A stretch of DNA of 38,264 nucleotides from Bacteroidia bacterium (GTDB lineage Bacteria > Bacteroidota > Bacteroidia > Bacteroidales > JAPLDU01), in the NCBI GenBank assembly GCA_026391255.1, contig JAPLDU010000019.1:21457-59720 (forward strand), read 5' to 3'. The notes below the pieces were generated by a model. That model was given only the letters and a program-made list of their open reading frames with translations. It made no database searches and was not told the DNA's origin. Both the position numbers and the translations under genes were made by a program. How positions within the stretch are numbered: position 1 is the stretch's first letter; the number at the start of each line of letters is the position of its first letter. Positions 1 through 7,716 of the stretch are shown one piece after another.

Positions 1-1
1 T

Positions 2-628
2 GATGTGGTCAGAAAAATAAGGTCATTATTAGTGAAAGTACTCCGGAACAAAAAGCTGAAAGTAGGGCATGCCGGAACCCTTGATCCTCTGGCGACAGGG
101 TTGATGATTATTGCAACTGGTAAAGCTACAAAGCGTCTTGAAGAGCTTCAGTCGGAAGAAAAGGAATATTTTGCGACAATCAGGTTTGGTGCAACTACAC
201 CATCTTATGATCTCGAAACGGAAATCAATCAGATATTTCCGTTTGATCATTTATCTGAAGAAATGTTATGTAACATTTTTAATGAAATGATAGGTGAATC
301 ATTTCAGTTACCTCCCGTTTTCTCGGCCAAATTCATTGATGGGAAACGGGCATATAAATCTGCCAGAAGCGGTGAAATGCCGGAAATGAAGCCAAACCGA
401 ATTTTTATTAAGAGCATCATGCTCATGGAATATAATCTACCTGTAATAAAAATTAAAGTTGAATGCAGTAAAGGAACTTATATCAGGTCACTGGCTCATG
501 ATATTGGTATTAAAGCCAATAGTGGAGCGCATCTTACCGGCCTCATACGAACAAGATCAGGAAGTTATTTGTTAGATAATGCAATTTCGGTGAAGGATTT
601 TGAAAATTTGATATTATCTTTAGCCTAA
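2..628 (+). CDS. truB: tRNA pseudouridine(55) synthase TruB, 5'-truncated by the window edge
   Basis: Converts U55 of the tRNA T-loop to pseudouridine in the cytoplasm. The reading frame is open to the left edge (the first complete codon is at position 2), so the N-terminus lies outside the window. The visible start DVVRKIRSLL is the usual end of the first TruB motif. It is followed by GHAGTLDPLATGLM, which carries the catalytic Asp, and later by KGTYIRSLAHDIG, both hallmark TruB segments. About 208 residues are present and roughly 25-30 are missing compared with bacterial TruB. The GTG inside the first codons is not a credible start because the family motif continues upstream of it. queA follows on the same strand after 62 bp, probably as one transcript, a pairing common in Bacteroidota. 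Confidence 0.95.
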   Translation, partial: DVVRKIRSLLVKVLRNKKLKVGHAGTLDPLATGLMIIATGKATKRLEELQSEEKEYFATIRFGATTPSYDLETEINQIFPFDHLSEEMLCNIFNEMIGESFQLPPVFSAKFIDGKRAYKSARSGEMPEMKPNRIFIKSIMLMEYNLPVIKIKVECSKGTYIRSLAHDIGIKANSGAHLTGLIRTRSGSYLLDNAISVKDFENLILSLA

Positions 629-690
629 TTTTTTATTAAATAAATATCACAGAATAATTATTGAAGATTTATTAATACTTTTTATTTATA

Positions 691-1746
691 ATGAAGCTAT
701 CTCAATTCAGATATAAATTACCGGAGGAACTTATCTCATTATATCCGGCAAAAAACCGGGATGAATCCCGTTTAATGGTGGTTAATAAAACAACCAGTGA
801 GATTGAGCACAGAATTTTCAAGGATATTATTGAGTATTTTGAGGATAATGATGTCATGGTTTTCAATAATACCAAGGTATTTCCTGCCCGTTTATATGGG
901 AATAAGGAAAAAACCGGCGCTGAGATTGAGGTTTTCCTGCTTCGGGAGTTGAACAGGGAACAGAGACTTTGGGATGTCCTAGTGGATCCTGCCAGGAAAA
1001 TCAGGATTGGGAACAAGTTGTATTTTGGTGAGAACGATATTCTTGTTGCTGAAGTTATTGACAATACCACATCACGGGGCAGAACACTCAGATTCCTGTA
1101 TGACGGTAATTATGAGGATTTTAAAAAGACATTATATAAGCTGGGGGAAACACCGTTGCCTAAGTTCATCAAACGGGAAGTGGTCCCTGAGGATAAAGAG
1201 AGGTATCAGACTATATATGCCAAGCACGAAGGAGCAGTAGCCGCTCCGACGGCTGGACTTCATTTCAGCCGCGAATTGTTAAAAAGGCTTGAAATTAAAG
1301 GGATTAATTTTGCCGAAATCACATTGCATGTTGGACTGGGAAATTTTCGCAGCGTTGATGTTGAAGATCTTACAAAACATAAAGTTGATTCTGAGCAAAT
1401 TAATATAAACGAAGAAGCTGCTGAAAAGGTTAATAATGCTAAAGAAGAGCATAAATCAATCTGTGCCGTGGGAACAACAGTTATGAGGACTCTTGAAAGC
1501 TCTGTTACTACTGCTGGTTATCTGAACCCTTTTGATGGATGGACTAATAAATTCATATTTCCACCCTATGACTTCAAGGTAGCTAACCGCATGATCACTA
1601 ATTTTCATCTGCCGCTTACAACTATGCTGATGATGGTGAGTGCATTTACCGGTTTCGATCTGTTGATGGAAGCTTACAGGATTGCGATTAAAGAAAAATA
1701 TACATTCGGAACCTATGGTGATGCAATGCTGATATTAGACAAATAA
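691..1746 (+). CDS. queA: S-adenosylmethionine:tRNA ribosyltransferase-isomerase QueA
   Basis: Transfers and isomerises the ribosyl moiety of SAM onto 7-aminomethyl-7-deazaguanine in tRNA, giving epoxyqueuosine at wobble position 34. The 351 residues match the usual family length. Recognisable family segments are the N-terminal [62 protein letters not shown] and, near the C-terminus, [19 protein letters not shown]. The ATG at 691 gives exactly the canonical QueA N-terminus. It follows truB on the same strand and ends 11 bp before the convergent tsaB stop. I see no strong hairpin in this tiny gap. Confidence 0.97.
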   Translation: MKLSQFRYKLPEELISLYPAKNRDESRLMVVNKTTSEIEHRIFKDIIEYFEDNDVMVFNNTKVFPARLYGNKEKTGAEIEVFLLRELNREQRLWDVLVDPARKIRIGNKLYFGENDILVAEVIDNTTSRGRTLRFLYDGNYEDFKKTLYKLGETPLPKFIKREVVPEDKERYQTIYAKHEGAVAAPTAGLHFSRELLKRLEIKGINFAEITLHVGLGNFRSVDVEDLTKHKVDSEQININEEAAEKVNNAKEEHKSICAVGTTVMRTLESSVTTAGYLNPFDGWTNKFIFPPYDFKVANRMITNFHLPLTTMLMMVSAFTGFDLLMEAYRIAIKEKYTFGTYGDAMLILDK

Positions 1747-1757
1747 TTGTCAGGGTA

Positions 1758-2453
1758 TCAGATTACTTTTCTCTTTGGAATAGTGGCTATAAAATCTTTC
1801 AGATAATAAGGCTCAAAATAAGCAACATCCTGAAAATTATTATTATTAAACTCTTTCCAGGAAAGCCTGATCATATTTTTTGCTGAAGGAATCCGGTTTT
1901 TAATAAATATAGCGTGCGGATTATTTATAACTTCCCTGCATTTTTCTGAGCCAGTACCAAAAAAAATGATTTTTCTATCCTGAAGGATATCCGCAAAACT
2001 GTCTTTGTGAATGATTTCTGCAGAAATATCATCAGTCCTTTTACCATTCCCGTCGTACATTGCCAGGAAAACTTCCATGCGTCTTGCATCTATCATTGGA
2101 CAATACCATGCACCCGGATTCCGTGAAGCATCCGATTCAATCTGTTCATCGACCAGGGCATCAAGGGTAGAAACAGCAATCAGTGGTTTACCGGTAGCGT
2201 AACAAATTCCTTTGGCCATTGAAACTCCGATTCTTAAGCCTGTATAAGATCCGGGCCCACTACTCACCGCAACTGCTCCAAGGTCAGAAAATCCAAGCTT
2301 ATTTCTTTCCATAATTACTCCGGTAAAGACAGAACAATCAGATGCATGGGTCTTACCGGAATTACTTTCAAGCAGGTCAAGCAGATTACCATCCTTTGAA
2401 ATTGCCACAGAGCATATCTCAGACGAAGTTTCAATATTTAGAATCAGGCTCAA
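1758..2453 (-). CDS. tsaB: tRNA threonylcarbamoyladenosine biosynthesis protein TsaB (TTG start)
   Basis: TsaB is the non-catalytic ASKHA-fold partner of TsaD and TsaE in making t6A37 on ANN-decoding tRNAs. The 231-residue product has the N-terminal ILNIETSSEICSVAI segment, a KTHASD motif, and the diagnostic SSGPGSYTGLRIGVSMAKG segment near residue 70. It lacks the extra metal-binding region of TsaD, which fits TsaB. The start must be TTG at 2453: the protein family begins with M-x-LILNIETS and no in-frame ATG exists just upstream. An array of 7-nt repeats begins 28 bp upstream of this start. The gene converges on queA. Confidence 0.92.
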   Translation of the reverse strand: MSLILNIETSSEICSVAISKDGNLLDLLESNSGKTHASDCSVFTGVIMERNKLGFSDLGAVAVSSGPGSYTGLRIGVSMAKGICYATGKPLIAVSTLDALVDEQIESDASRNPGAWYCPMIDARRMEVFLAMYDGNGKRTDDISAEIIHKDSFADILQDRKIIFFGTGSEKCREVINNPHAIFIKNRIPSAKNMIRLSWKEFNNNNFQDVAYFEPYYLKDFIATIPKRKVI

Positions 2454-2480
2454 ATCAATGGAAATTATTGTAAATGTTCA

Positions 2481-2585
2481 GAGTCTTAAGTCACGAGTCA
2501 CAAGTCATAAGTCAACAATCACAAGTCATAAGTCATAAGTCATAAGTCACAAGTCACAAGTCATAAGTCATAAATCATATCTCAT
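2481..2585. repeat. Register-perfect heptamer array, word AAGTCAY (15 units)
   Basis: Fifteen consecutive 7-nt units run without a single indel. The consensus is AAGTCAT or AAGTCAC, with variants GAGTCTT, CAATCAC, AAATCAT and ATCTCAT at the edges and in the middle. The core TC is kept in every unit while outer bases drift. It fills the gap between the efflux adaptor gene end and the tsaB start, both on the minus strand. It is not a CRISPR, since there are no spacers. Other arrays in this window use related words. Confidence 0.9.
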
Positions 2586-2625
2586 AAAAGCCTATCAGCC
2601 TGAATGGTTTTAATAAAATTTATGG

Positions 2626-4002
2626 CTATTTTTGTTCAAAGAGTTTATCCTTTGCGACTTTTTCCACTTTAGTACCTTCTTTTAATTTCTTGGAAACGGC
2701 CGTATATGGCGCTGTAATCACTTCATCCTTTTCGGTGAGCCCGCTGATTATACGAATGTAATTATTATCCTGTATGCCTGTTTTTACCTGTCGTATTGTT
2801 GCTTTACCATCTTTGAGAATAAAAACAATTTCTTTTACTGAATCAGTTTTTGCTTTCTCTGCCTTGTCCGTTTTTTCATCAAAAGGGGAACCACCTTTAT
2901 CGCTCTGGTCCTCTTTCTTATTATTCATTATTAATTTAGTAGAGTCGGTTCTTGTTGTAACAGCCTGTATTGGTACAGATAATACATCTACTAATGTCTC
3001 GGTCTGAATATCCACTGAAGCTGACATGCCCGGTCTGAATGGATAATAATTAGGATTGTCTTTAGGAATCAGATATTTATAAGAATCCTGAAGCAGCAGG
3101 ATTTTCACGTCAAAGCTTGTTACCTGGTCGGCTGCAACTCCTGTAGTATTGGCTGAATTGGCAATTTCAGTCACAATTCCCCTGAATTTTTTTGAAAGAT
3201 AAGCATCCACCTCAATCAAGGCCGTGTCACCAAGTTTTACATGTACAATGTCATTTTCATTTACTTCAACCTTGACTTCCATCAGGTTAAGATTTGCTAT
3301 CCTGAGTAATTCAGTTCCCGGCATCTGTGCTGTACCAACCACCCGCTCACCCTTTTCGACATTAAGCTTTGAAATAGTACCGTTTACCGGTGCATAAATG
3401 GTAGTCTTCATCAGGTTTTCGTTTGCTTCCTTCAGCGATGCTTCGGCGCTTTTTACACCATAGTTCATCGAATTGATGTTTTCTTTGGTGGCAGCCAGTT
3501 CAGCTTTCGCAGTTTCAAAGGCAGATTGTGAATTCTCAAAATCAGCATCTGAAATAGCTCCTTTGTCGTGTAAAGTTTTGTTCCTGTTATAGGATAACTC
3601 AGCCTGTTTCATCTGGGCTTCAACCTGTAAAAGATGGGCTTGTGCATTGGCAAGATTGGCTTTGGAAGAATTGACGGTAGCAACCATCCGGTCGAGGTTG
3701 GACAGATATATATCGGGATTGATTTTAATCAGTAATTGTCCTGCCTTCACTTCATCGCCTTCTTTGACATTGAGTTCAACAATCTCACCTGAAACATCGG
3801 GGCTTATCTTCACTTCTGTTTCAGGTTGTATTTTCCCGTTGGCAGTAATGATTTCGGTGATGGTACGGTTAGCAGGTTTCTCGGTGCTGACTTTTATTCT
3901 TTCAGTATTTCCGAGCCATCCGGCACTTTTCCCAATAACAGCAAAAATGATCAGAATAATTGCAGCACCTCCCAGGTACCAAAGCAATTTTTTATTTTTC
4001 AT
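2626..4002 (-). CDS. Efflux periplasmic adaptor (membrane fusion protein, MacA/HlyD type)
   Basis: Periplasmic adaptor that would connect an inner-membrane pump to a TolC channel. Residues 7-24 form one membrane anchor, followed by a beta-barrel/lipoyl half (ISPDVSGEIVELNVKEGDEV), a long coiled-coil hairpin (about residues 100-200, rich in A, E, K and Q heptads), the second lipoyl half (TTIYAPVNGTISKLNVEKGE) and the barrel region with FRPGMSASVDI. Residues about 355-385 are a charged, low-complexity insertion. The length of 458 residues is somewhat above typical MacA. The TolC-family gene lies 149 bp upstream on the same strand. The usual third partner, a MacB-like ABC permease or RND pump, is absent: the next gene downstream is tsaB. 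Family assignment is firm; the substrate is unknown. Confidence 0.9.
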   Translation of the reverse strand: MKNKKLLWYLGGAAIILIIFAVIGKSAGWLGNTERIKVSTEKPANRTITEIITANGKIQPETEVKISPDVSGEIVELNVKEGDEVKAGQLLIKINPDIYLSNLDRMVATVNSSKANLANAQAHLLQVEAQMKQAELSYNRNKTLHDKGAISDADFENSQSAFETAKAELAATKENINSMNYGVKSAEASLKEANENLMKTTIYAPVNGTISKLNVEKGERVVGTAQMPGTELLRIANLNLMEVKVEVNENDIVHVKLGDTALIEVDAYLSKKFRGIVTEIANSANTTGVAADQVTSFDVKILLLQDSYKYLIPKDNPNYYPFRPGMSASVDIQTETLVDVLSVPIQAVTTRTDSTKLIMNNKKEDQSDKGGSPFDEKTDKAEKAKTDSVKEIVFILKDGKATIRQVKTGIQDNNYIRIISGLTEKDEVITAPYTAVSKKLKEGTKVEKVAKDKLFEQK

Positions 4003-4013
4003 ATATTAATAAT

Positions 4014-4062
4014 TAGTCGATAGTCGTAAGTCGATAGTCGTAAGTAAGTATCAGGTATCAGG
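4014..4062. repeat. Heptamer array TAGTCGA/AAGTCGA/TATCAGG (7 units)
   Basis: Seven 7-nt units in exact register: TAGTCGA, TAGTCGT, AAGTCGA, TAGTCGT, AAGTAAG, TATCAGG, TATCAGG. The run continues into weaker heptamer-like sequence to about 4110. It sits between the TolC-family gene and its downstream adaptor gene, splitting an otherwise co-directional pair. The TATCAGG word recurs at 27276 and 31632. Confidence 0.8.
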
Positions 4063-4151
4063 CATTGACAAGTATTACGCATTAGGTTAATAGTTCGATT
4101 GTTCGATTGTTATTAGAAAGTATTAAATCTCTGTCTGGGTTGGTGAAATGG

Positions 4152-5585
4152 TTAAAGTCTGATTGGATTTCCACGGTAAAATTCCAGAATATTGAGTTTA
4201 AAGATATATTCATATTTAGATTGCAATAAGTCTGACTGAGCCTTGGCCAGATTGTTTTTGGCCGTATTGAAATCAACGGATGTCACCATACCGACATCGA
4301 ATTTTTCTTTTGAATATTTGAAAGATTCCTCAAGAGCTGCAACTGATTTTTTTGATGCAAAATACTTTTTCAATGCTGCGGTAGCATCCGCCTCTGCCTG
4401 CTGAATTTCTTTGAACAGGGTTTTCTTGGCAGTTTCCAGTTGGTATTGGTTGTTCAATACATTAATCTTTGCATTGCTGACGGCAGTTTTTACCTGCCAG
4501 TTGTTAAAAATGGGGATGGTAAGGTTTAATCCCAGTGATCGATAAGCATTATCCTTTAGCTGGTCTTTGAACGGATAATTTTGATAGCTGTAATCGTAAC
4601 TGGGCATCGGTATGGAATTAACAGCTTCACCACTGGCAGTATAACCTATTAATGTTGAGGGTGTTGTGCTGACATCAATTATGGTTTTTTGCCGGTTGCT
4701 GGAATAGCCGGTGTAATAAGAATAATTCAGGTTCAATCTTGGGAAATATCCTCCCCTGGCAACTGCCAGGTCTTTTTCAGAACTCTTCAGCCGGTATTCG
4801 GCGCTCTTTATCTGGGGAAGGAATAAAACTCCTTCATAATAGACTGAAGTGCTTGTCCTTATTTTTTCATTATCACTGATCTCTGACAGATCGGGGTGTT
4901 CAATATGAAAATCAACGGTTGAATCTAAATCGAGCATTTGTACCAGAGTGAGGTATGAAATGTCGAGCTGGTTTTGAGAATTGACTACCTGCAATTCATC
5001 TGATGATTCCTGTGCCTGCATTTCAAGAAGGTTCCCTTTTGCAAGACTACCTGCATCAACTAATTTTTTTGTTCTTTCCACCTGTTCATCCGACAGTGAC
5101 TGCTGATTCTTTGCTATCAGAAGAAGTTCTTCATTATAAAGTATTTGCAGAAAGCCGGCGGCTATATTAAGAGATATGTCGTTTTTCATTTTATCGACAT
5201 CCTGTAAAGATGCCAGAAAGTTAAACCTGTCCTTTTCCATGGTATTTATTCTCTGAAAGCCTTCAAACAGTGGCATGCTGGCATAAATCGTGAAATCGTT
5301 GGATTTCACATTTTCAGTTACAAATACATTTGTGAAAGGATCAATAGATCTGCCGAAGTTAAAATTCTGGGAAACGCTTCCATTCACTGACGGAAGGAAG
5401 GCTATTTTCGATTGTGTCATTGTATTTTTTGACAATTTTGCAGCCAGTTCCTGCTGTTTGATCTGGCTATTATGTTCGAGTGCATAATTGATACACAGCT
5501 CAAGAGACCATTTTTCCTGCGCCTGGAGAATATTATTGGAAATGAGCAGTATTAAGGTGATAAACAGAATATTAAATATCTTCAT
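4152..5585 (-). CDS. TolC-family outer membrane efflux channel protein
   Basis: Outer-membrane channel of a tripartite exporter. The 477-residue product has a signal peptide (MKIFNILFITLILLISNNILQ, cleavage near residue 22) and begins the mature part with KWSLELCINYALEHN, the classic OEP/TolC start. Two tandem alpha-helical halves follow, each with heptad-rich helices, and the end of the second half carries KSKYEYIFKLNILEFYRG, as in Bacteroidota TolC homologues. The ATG at 5585 gives a good signal peptide. A -7 promoter box (TAAATTTG) lies 52 nt upstream. The adaptor gene follows 149 bp downstream, so the two probably form one operon even though a repeat array lies between them. Confidence 0.93.
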   Translation of the reverse strand: MKIFNILFITLILLISNNILQAQEKWSLELCINYALEHNSQIKQQELAAKLSKNTMTQSKIAFLPSVNGSVSQNFNFGRSIDPFTNVFVTENVKSNDFTIYASMPLFEGFQRINTMEKDRFNFLASLQDVDKMKNDISLNIAAGFLQILYNEELLLIAKNQQSLSDEQVERTKKLVDAGSLAKGNLLEMQAQESSDELQVVNSQNQLDISYLTLVQMLDLDSTVDFHIEHPDLSEISDNEKIRTSTSVYYEGVLFLPQIKSAEYRLKSSEKDLAVARGGYFPRLNLNYSYYTGYSSNRQKTIIDVSTTPSTLIGYTASGEAVNSIPMPSYDYSYQNYPFKDQLKDNAYRSLGLNLTIPIFNNWQVKTAVSNAKINVLNNQYQLETAKKTLFKEIQQAEADATAALKKYFASKKSVAALEESFKYSKEKFDVGMVTSVDFNTAKNNLAKAQSDLLQSKYEYIFKLNILEFYRGNPIRL

Positions 5586-5637
5586 TTTGAATAAAATTAA
5601 TCAGGTTGCCAAACCTCACTATAAATTGATTTTCATG

Positions 5638-5645
5638 CAAATTTA
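5638..5645 (-). promoter_or_regulatory. Putative -7 promoter box for the TolC-family gene
   Basis: The minus strand reads TAAATTTG, matching the Bacteroidota primary sigma -7 consensus TAnnTTTG, 52 nt before the ATG. I did not find a good TTTG-type -33 element at the expected distance, so the call rests on one box. Confidence 0.45.
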
Positions 5646-5730
5646 GTAAACAGAATAAATAATGAATTATTCTAAATACGTTCAATGATAGAAAATATTT
5701 CCCGATAGATATGTGTTTACCGGCATGAAA

Positions 5731-5898
5731 AGTGACGAAATGACCGGGCGACTAAGCGACAAAATGACGAAGTGACTGAGCGACAAAGAGACGAAGTGAC
5801 TGAGCGACAAAGAGACGAAGTGACTGAGCGACGAAGTGACTGAGCGACAAAGAGACGAATTGACAAAGAAACGAAGTGACAGAGCGACTGACTGACGT
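5731..5898. repeat. Register-perfect octamer array with GAC core (21 units)
   Basis: Twenty-one consecutive 8-nt units run without an indel. The main words are AGTGACTG, AGCGACAA and AGAGACGA, which recur in that order to make a 24-nt higher unit several times. GAC occupies the same position in all but one unit (AGAAACGA). The array lies between the outer-membrane barrel gene (ends 6189) and the TolC-family promoter. The same vocabulary reappears at 27312-27408. Confidence 0.92.
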
Positions 5899-5986
5899 AT
5901 TATTGGTCAAACACATAATGCTACTCGCATCATATGTTCGTTTGTTAAGGAAGCTTACAAACTATCTATAGTCTGTCCATAATGTC

Positions 5987-6010
5987 CGATATTTTGAATT
6001 CAGAATATCG
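5987..6010. repeat. 24-bp near-perfect palindrome
   Basis: The stretch from CGATATT to AATATCG is its own reverse complement apart from one mismatched pair, centred on GAATTC. It has no T-tract, so it is a weak terminator candidate. It could be a protein-binding site or a 3' RNA hairpin of the barrel gene that ends at 6189. Confidence 0.5.
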
Positions 6011-6188
6011 ATTACTCACAACTATTTTTTAATTTTTAAGGTGTTCGTGAAATCGCTTCGCTAAGTTAACGAATTATAATTTTTGATGTAACTGATAATC
6101 TGAAATCTAAAATCGTTAATCCTTGTTCTTAAATCAGTATCAATGACATTAAAGACTGACACTATCTATACTTGGGTGGTAACTTATT

Positions 6189-7700
6189 TTATAATCTGTA
6201 CTTCAGTTTACATTCAAAACAGGCTTTTATGATATTGATGTTTGCGGTTCTGGTAACAGGACTGACATAATCGCCACTGGTTTTCGAGGCCACATAAGGT
6301 GTGGTTTCTGAAGTACTTCCCTTAACTGATCTCATGTCGACATTTGCCCCGGTCTCGAGTGTCAGTTTTGGACTTAGGGAAAATGCAACTCCACAGGAAA
6401 TAAAACCACCAAGAGAAAATTTATTTCTGTTAAGATTGTGTTTAATATTGTTTGCTTTCACACCTGGCGCTATATCAAATTCCTGGTTATCACTTGTTAA
6501 CGGAACCTGCATACCATTAGAAAAATATAAGGTTCCCAGGTAATCAAATGTACCTGAAACTGAAGATTCGTCCTTAATGGAATATGACAGCAATGCGCCT
6601 GCTGAAATGTATGTATAAGCTACAAAAGCACTGTCATATTTAAAATTTATTTTAAGGTAAACAGGAATTTCAAGATTAGAAAAAAAGATTTTATCATTGA
6701 GATTTCTGCCAGTGATCTGCCTGGTATATGTTGCCGTTACCGTACTTTTGGTAACAACCGGGTTTGGCATATTATATTCTTCATAAAGGCTGTCCATTGA
6801 CAATTTGCTGTTCATACCGGAGTATCCCAGACCGAAACCATACAGGAACGCAGTTCTCCGGGTTTCAAAAAAACATTTGGAATAATCAACCGTGATACCT
6901 GATCCTGTCGATTCTTTGATGGCTCCATTGTACAATTTTGTGTAAGCGCTTTGATCGAAAATTCCCGGAGCTAACAGAAATGTTGCTCCATACTTTAATG
7001 AAACTGATATGAATGACTGGTGAATCATAGGATTAATAACCGGCAGTATTTCGACCGGTTTAGGTTTTATTTTTTCTTTTTTAATCGCTTTTTCCTTCTC
7101 TGCCTGCATGTCTGTTTCCGATTTCTTTTCTGCGACTTTTTCGCCAGGCTTAATGTCCTTTAATTCGATATTTGAAATATCTGCAATCATATATTTATCA
7201 AGATTTTCAGAGACTTCAACCGTAATTGCTACCTGGTACGTTTTAATTAACCGACCTTTCTCTGAATGATGGCCGTTCACTTTTTTAGTGCCGGTGACAA
7301 TCATCTCGTAATTTCCATCTTTAAATACAGGTTGTGATTTTACCATGCCGGTAAGGCTCAGAGTCAGTCCTGCAGGGTAAAACTTTCTGACGATTTTTCC
7401 ATATGCCTTTGGAGAGATTTTGTCGTTGATTATTTCACGTGATAAAGAAATGTCATTAAATATCAATGAGCCTGATTTAAAAAGTTTATAAAAATTCTCA
7501 AAGTAGTTGTCAGATAGACTTTCACCATCATCTGAAAAAATACCATACTGCTGGTATAATGTCAGCAGGCTGTCAACATTTTTTTCTAATTTCCTGTTTT
7601 GTTCATTAGTCAGTACCTGGCTGAAGCAAGTTAATCCGAAAAATAAAAATACACTGGTTATAAACAGTACTTTACGCATAATTTTATGTGATTTCATCAT
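6189..7700 (-). CDS. Outer-membrane beta-barrel protein with N-terminal periplasmic domain, unknown function
   Basis: I do not recognise a named family. The 503-residue product has a signal peptide; MRKVLFITSVFLFFGLTCFSQ starting at 7679 is an equally good or better start than the ATG at 7700. Residues about 30-185 form a soluble alpha/beta region, followed by a highly charged Lys/Glu linker (about 190-215). The rest (about 225-503) alternates aromatic and polar residues, as in an outer-membrane barrel (for example FLYGFGLGYSG and PVYLKINFKYD), and ends in the aromatic-basic CKLKYRL typical of barrel C-termini. It begins 16 bp after the stop of the giant PKD-like protein and is surely co-transcribed with it. 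This recalls the giant-adhesin plus outer-membrane-partner arrangement of sprB-sprF, but the sequence lacks PorP/SprF hallmarks. Confidence 0.75.
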   Translation of the reverse strand: MMKSHKIMRKVLFITSVFLFFGLTCFSQVLTNEQNRKLEKNVDSLLTLYQQYGIFSDDGESLSDNYFENFYKLFKSGSLIFNDISLSREIINDKISPKAYGKIVRKFYPAGLTLSLTGMVKSQPVFKDGNYEMIVTGTKKVNGHHSEKGRLIKTYQVAITVEVSENLDKYMIADISNIELKDIKPGEKVAEKKSETDMQAEKEKAIKKEKIKPKPVEILPVINPMIHQSFISVSLKYGATFLLAPGIFDQSAYTKLYNGAIKESTGSGITVDYSKCFFETRRTAFLYGFGLGYSGMNSKLSMDSLYEEYNMPNPVVTKSTVTATYTRQITGRNLNDKIFFSNLEIPVYLKINFKYDSAFVAYTYISAGALLSYSIKDESSVSGTFDYLGTLYFSNGMQVPLTSDNQEFDIAPGVKANNIKHNLNRNKFSLGGFISCGVAFSLSPKLTLETGANVDMRSVKGSTSETTPYVASKTSGDYVSPVTRTANINIIKACFECKLKYRL

Positions 7701-7716
7701 TGTATTTATTTATGGA

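Larger units (their letters stand above)
5586..6188. other. 603-bp intergenic region between two minus-strand genes
   Basis: No credible gene is visible here. It holds the probable promoter of the TolC-family gene, a 168-bp octamer array and a 24-bp palindrome. The rest is AT-rich sequence with stop codons in all frames. I recognise no RNA gene in it. Confidence 0.7.

Noticed and set aside
2481-2585. CRISPR array
   Set aside because: Units are 7 nt, contiguous and without spacers, and there are no cas genes nearby. The same holds for the other arrays.
6189-7700. PorP/SprF family protein
   Set aside because: The position after a giant T9SS protein fits, but the length and the extra periplasmic domain do not, and no PorP/SprF motif is visible.
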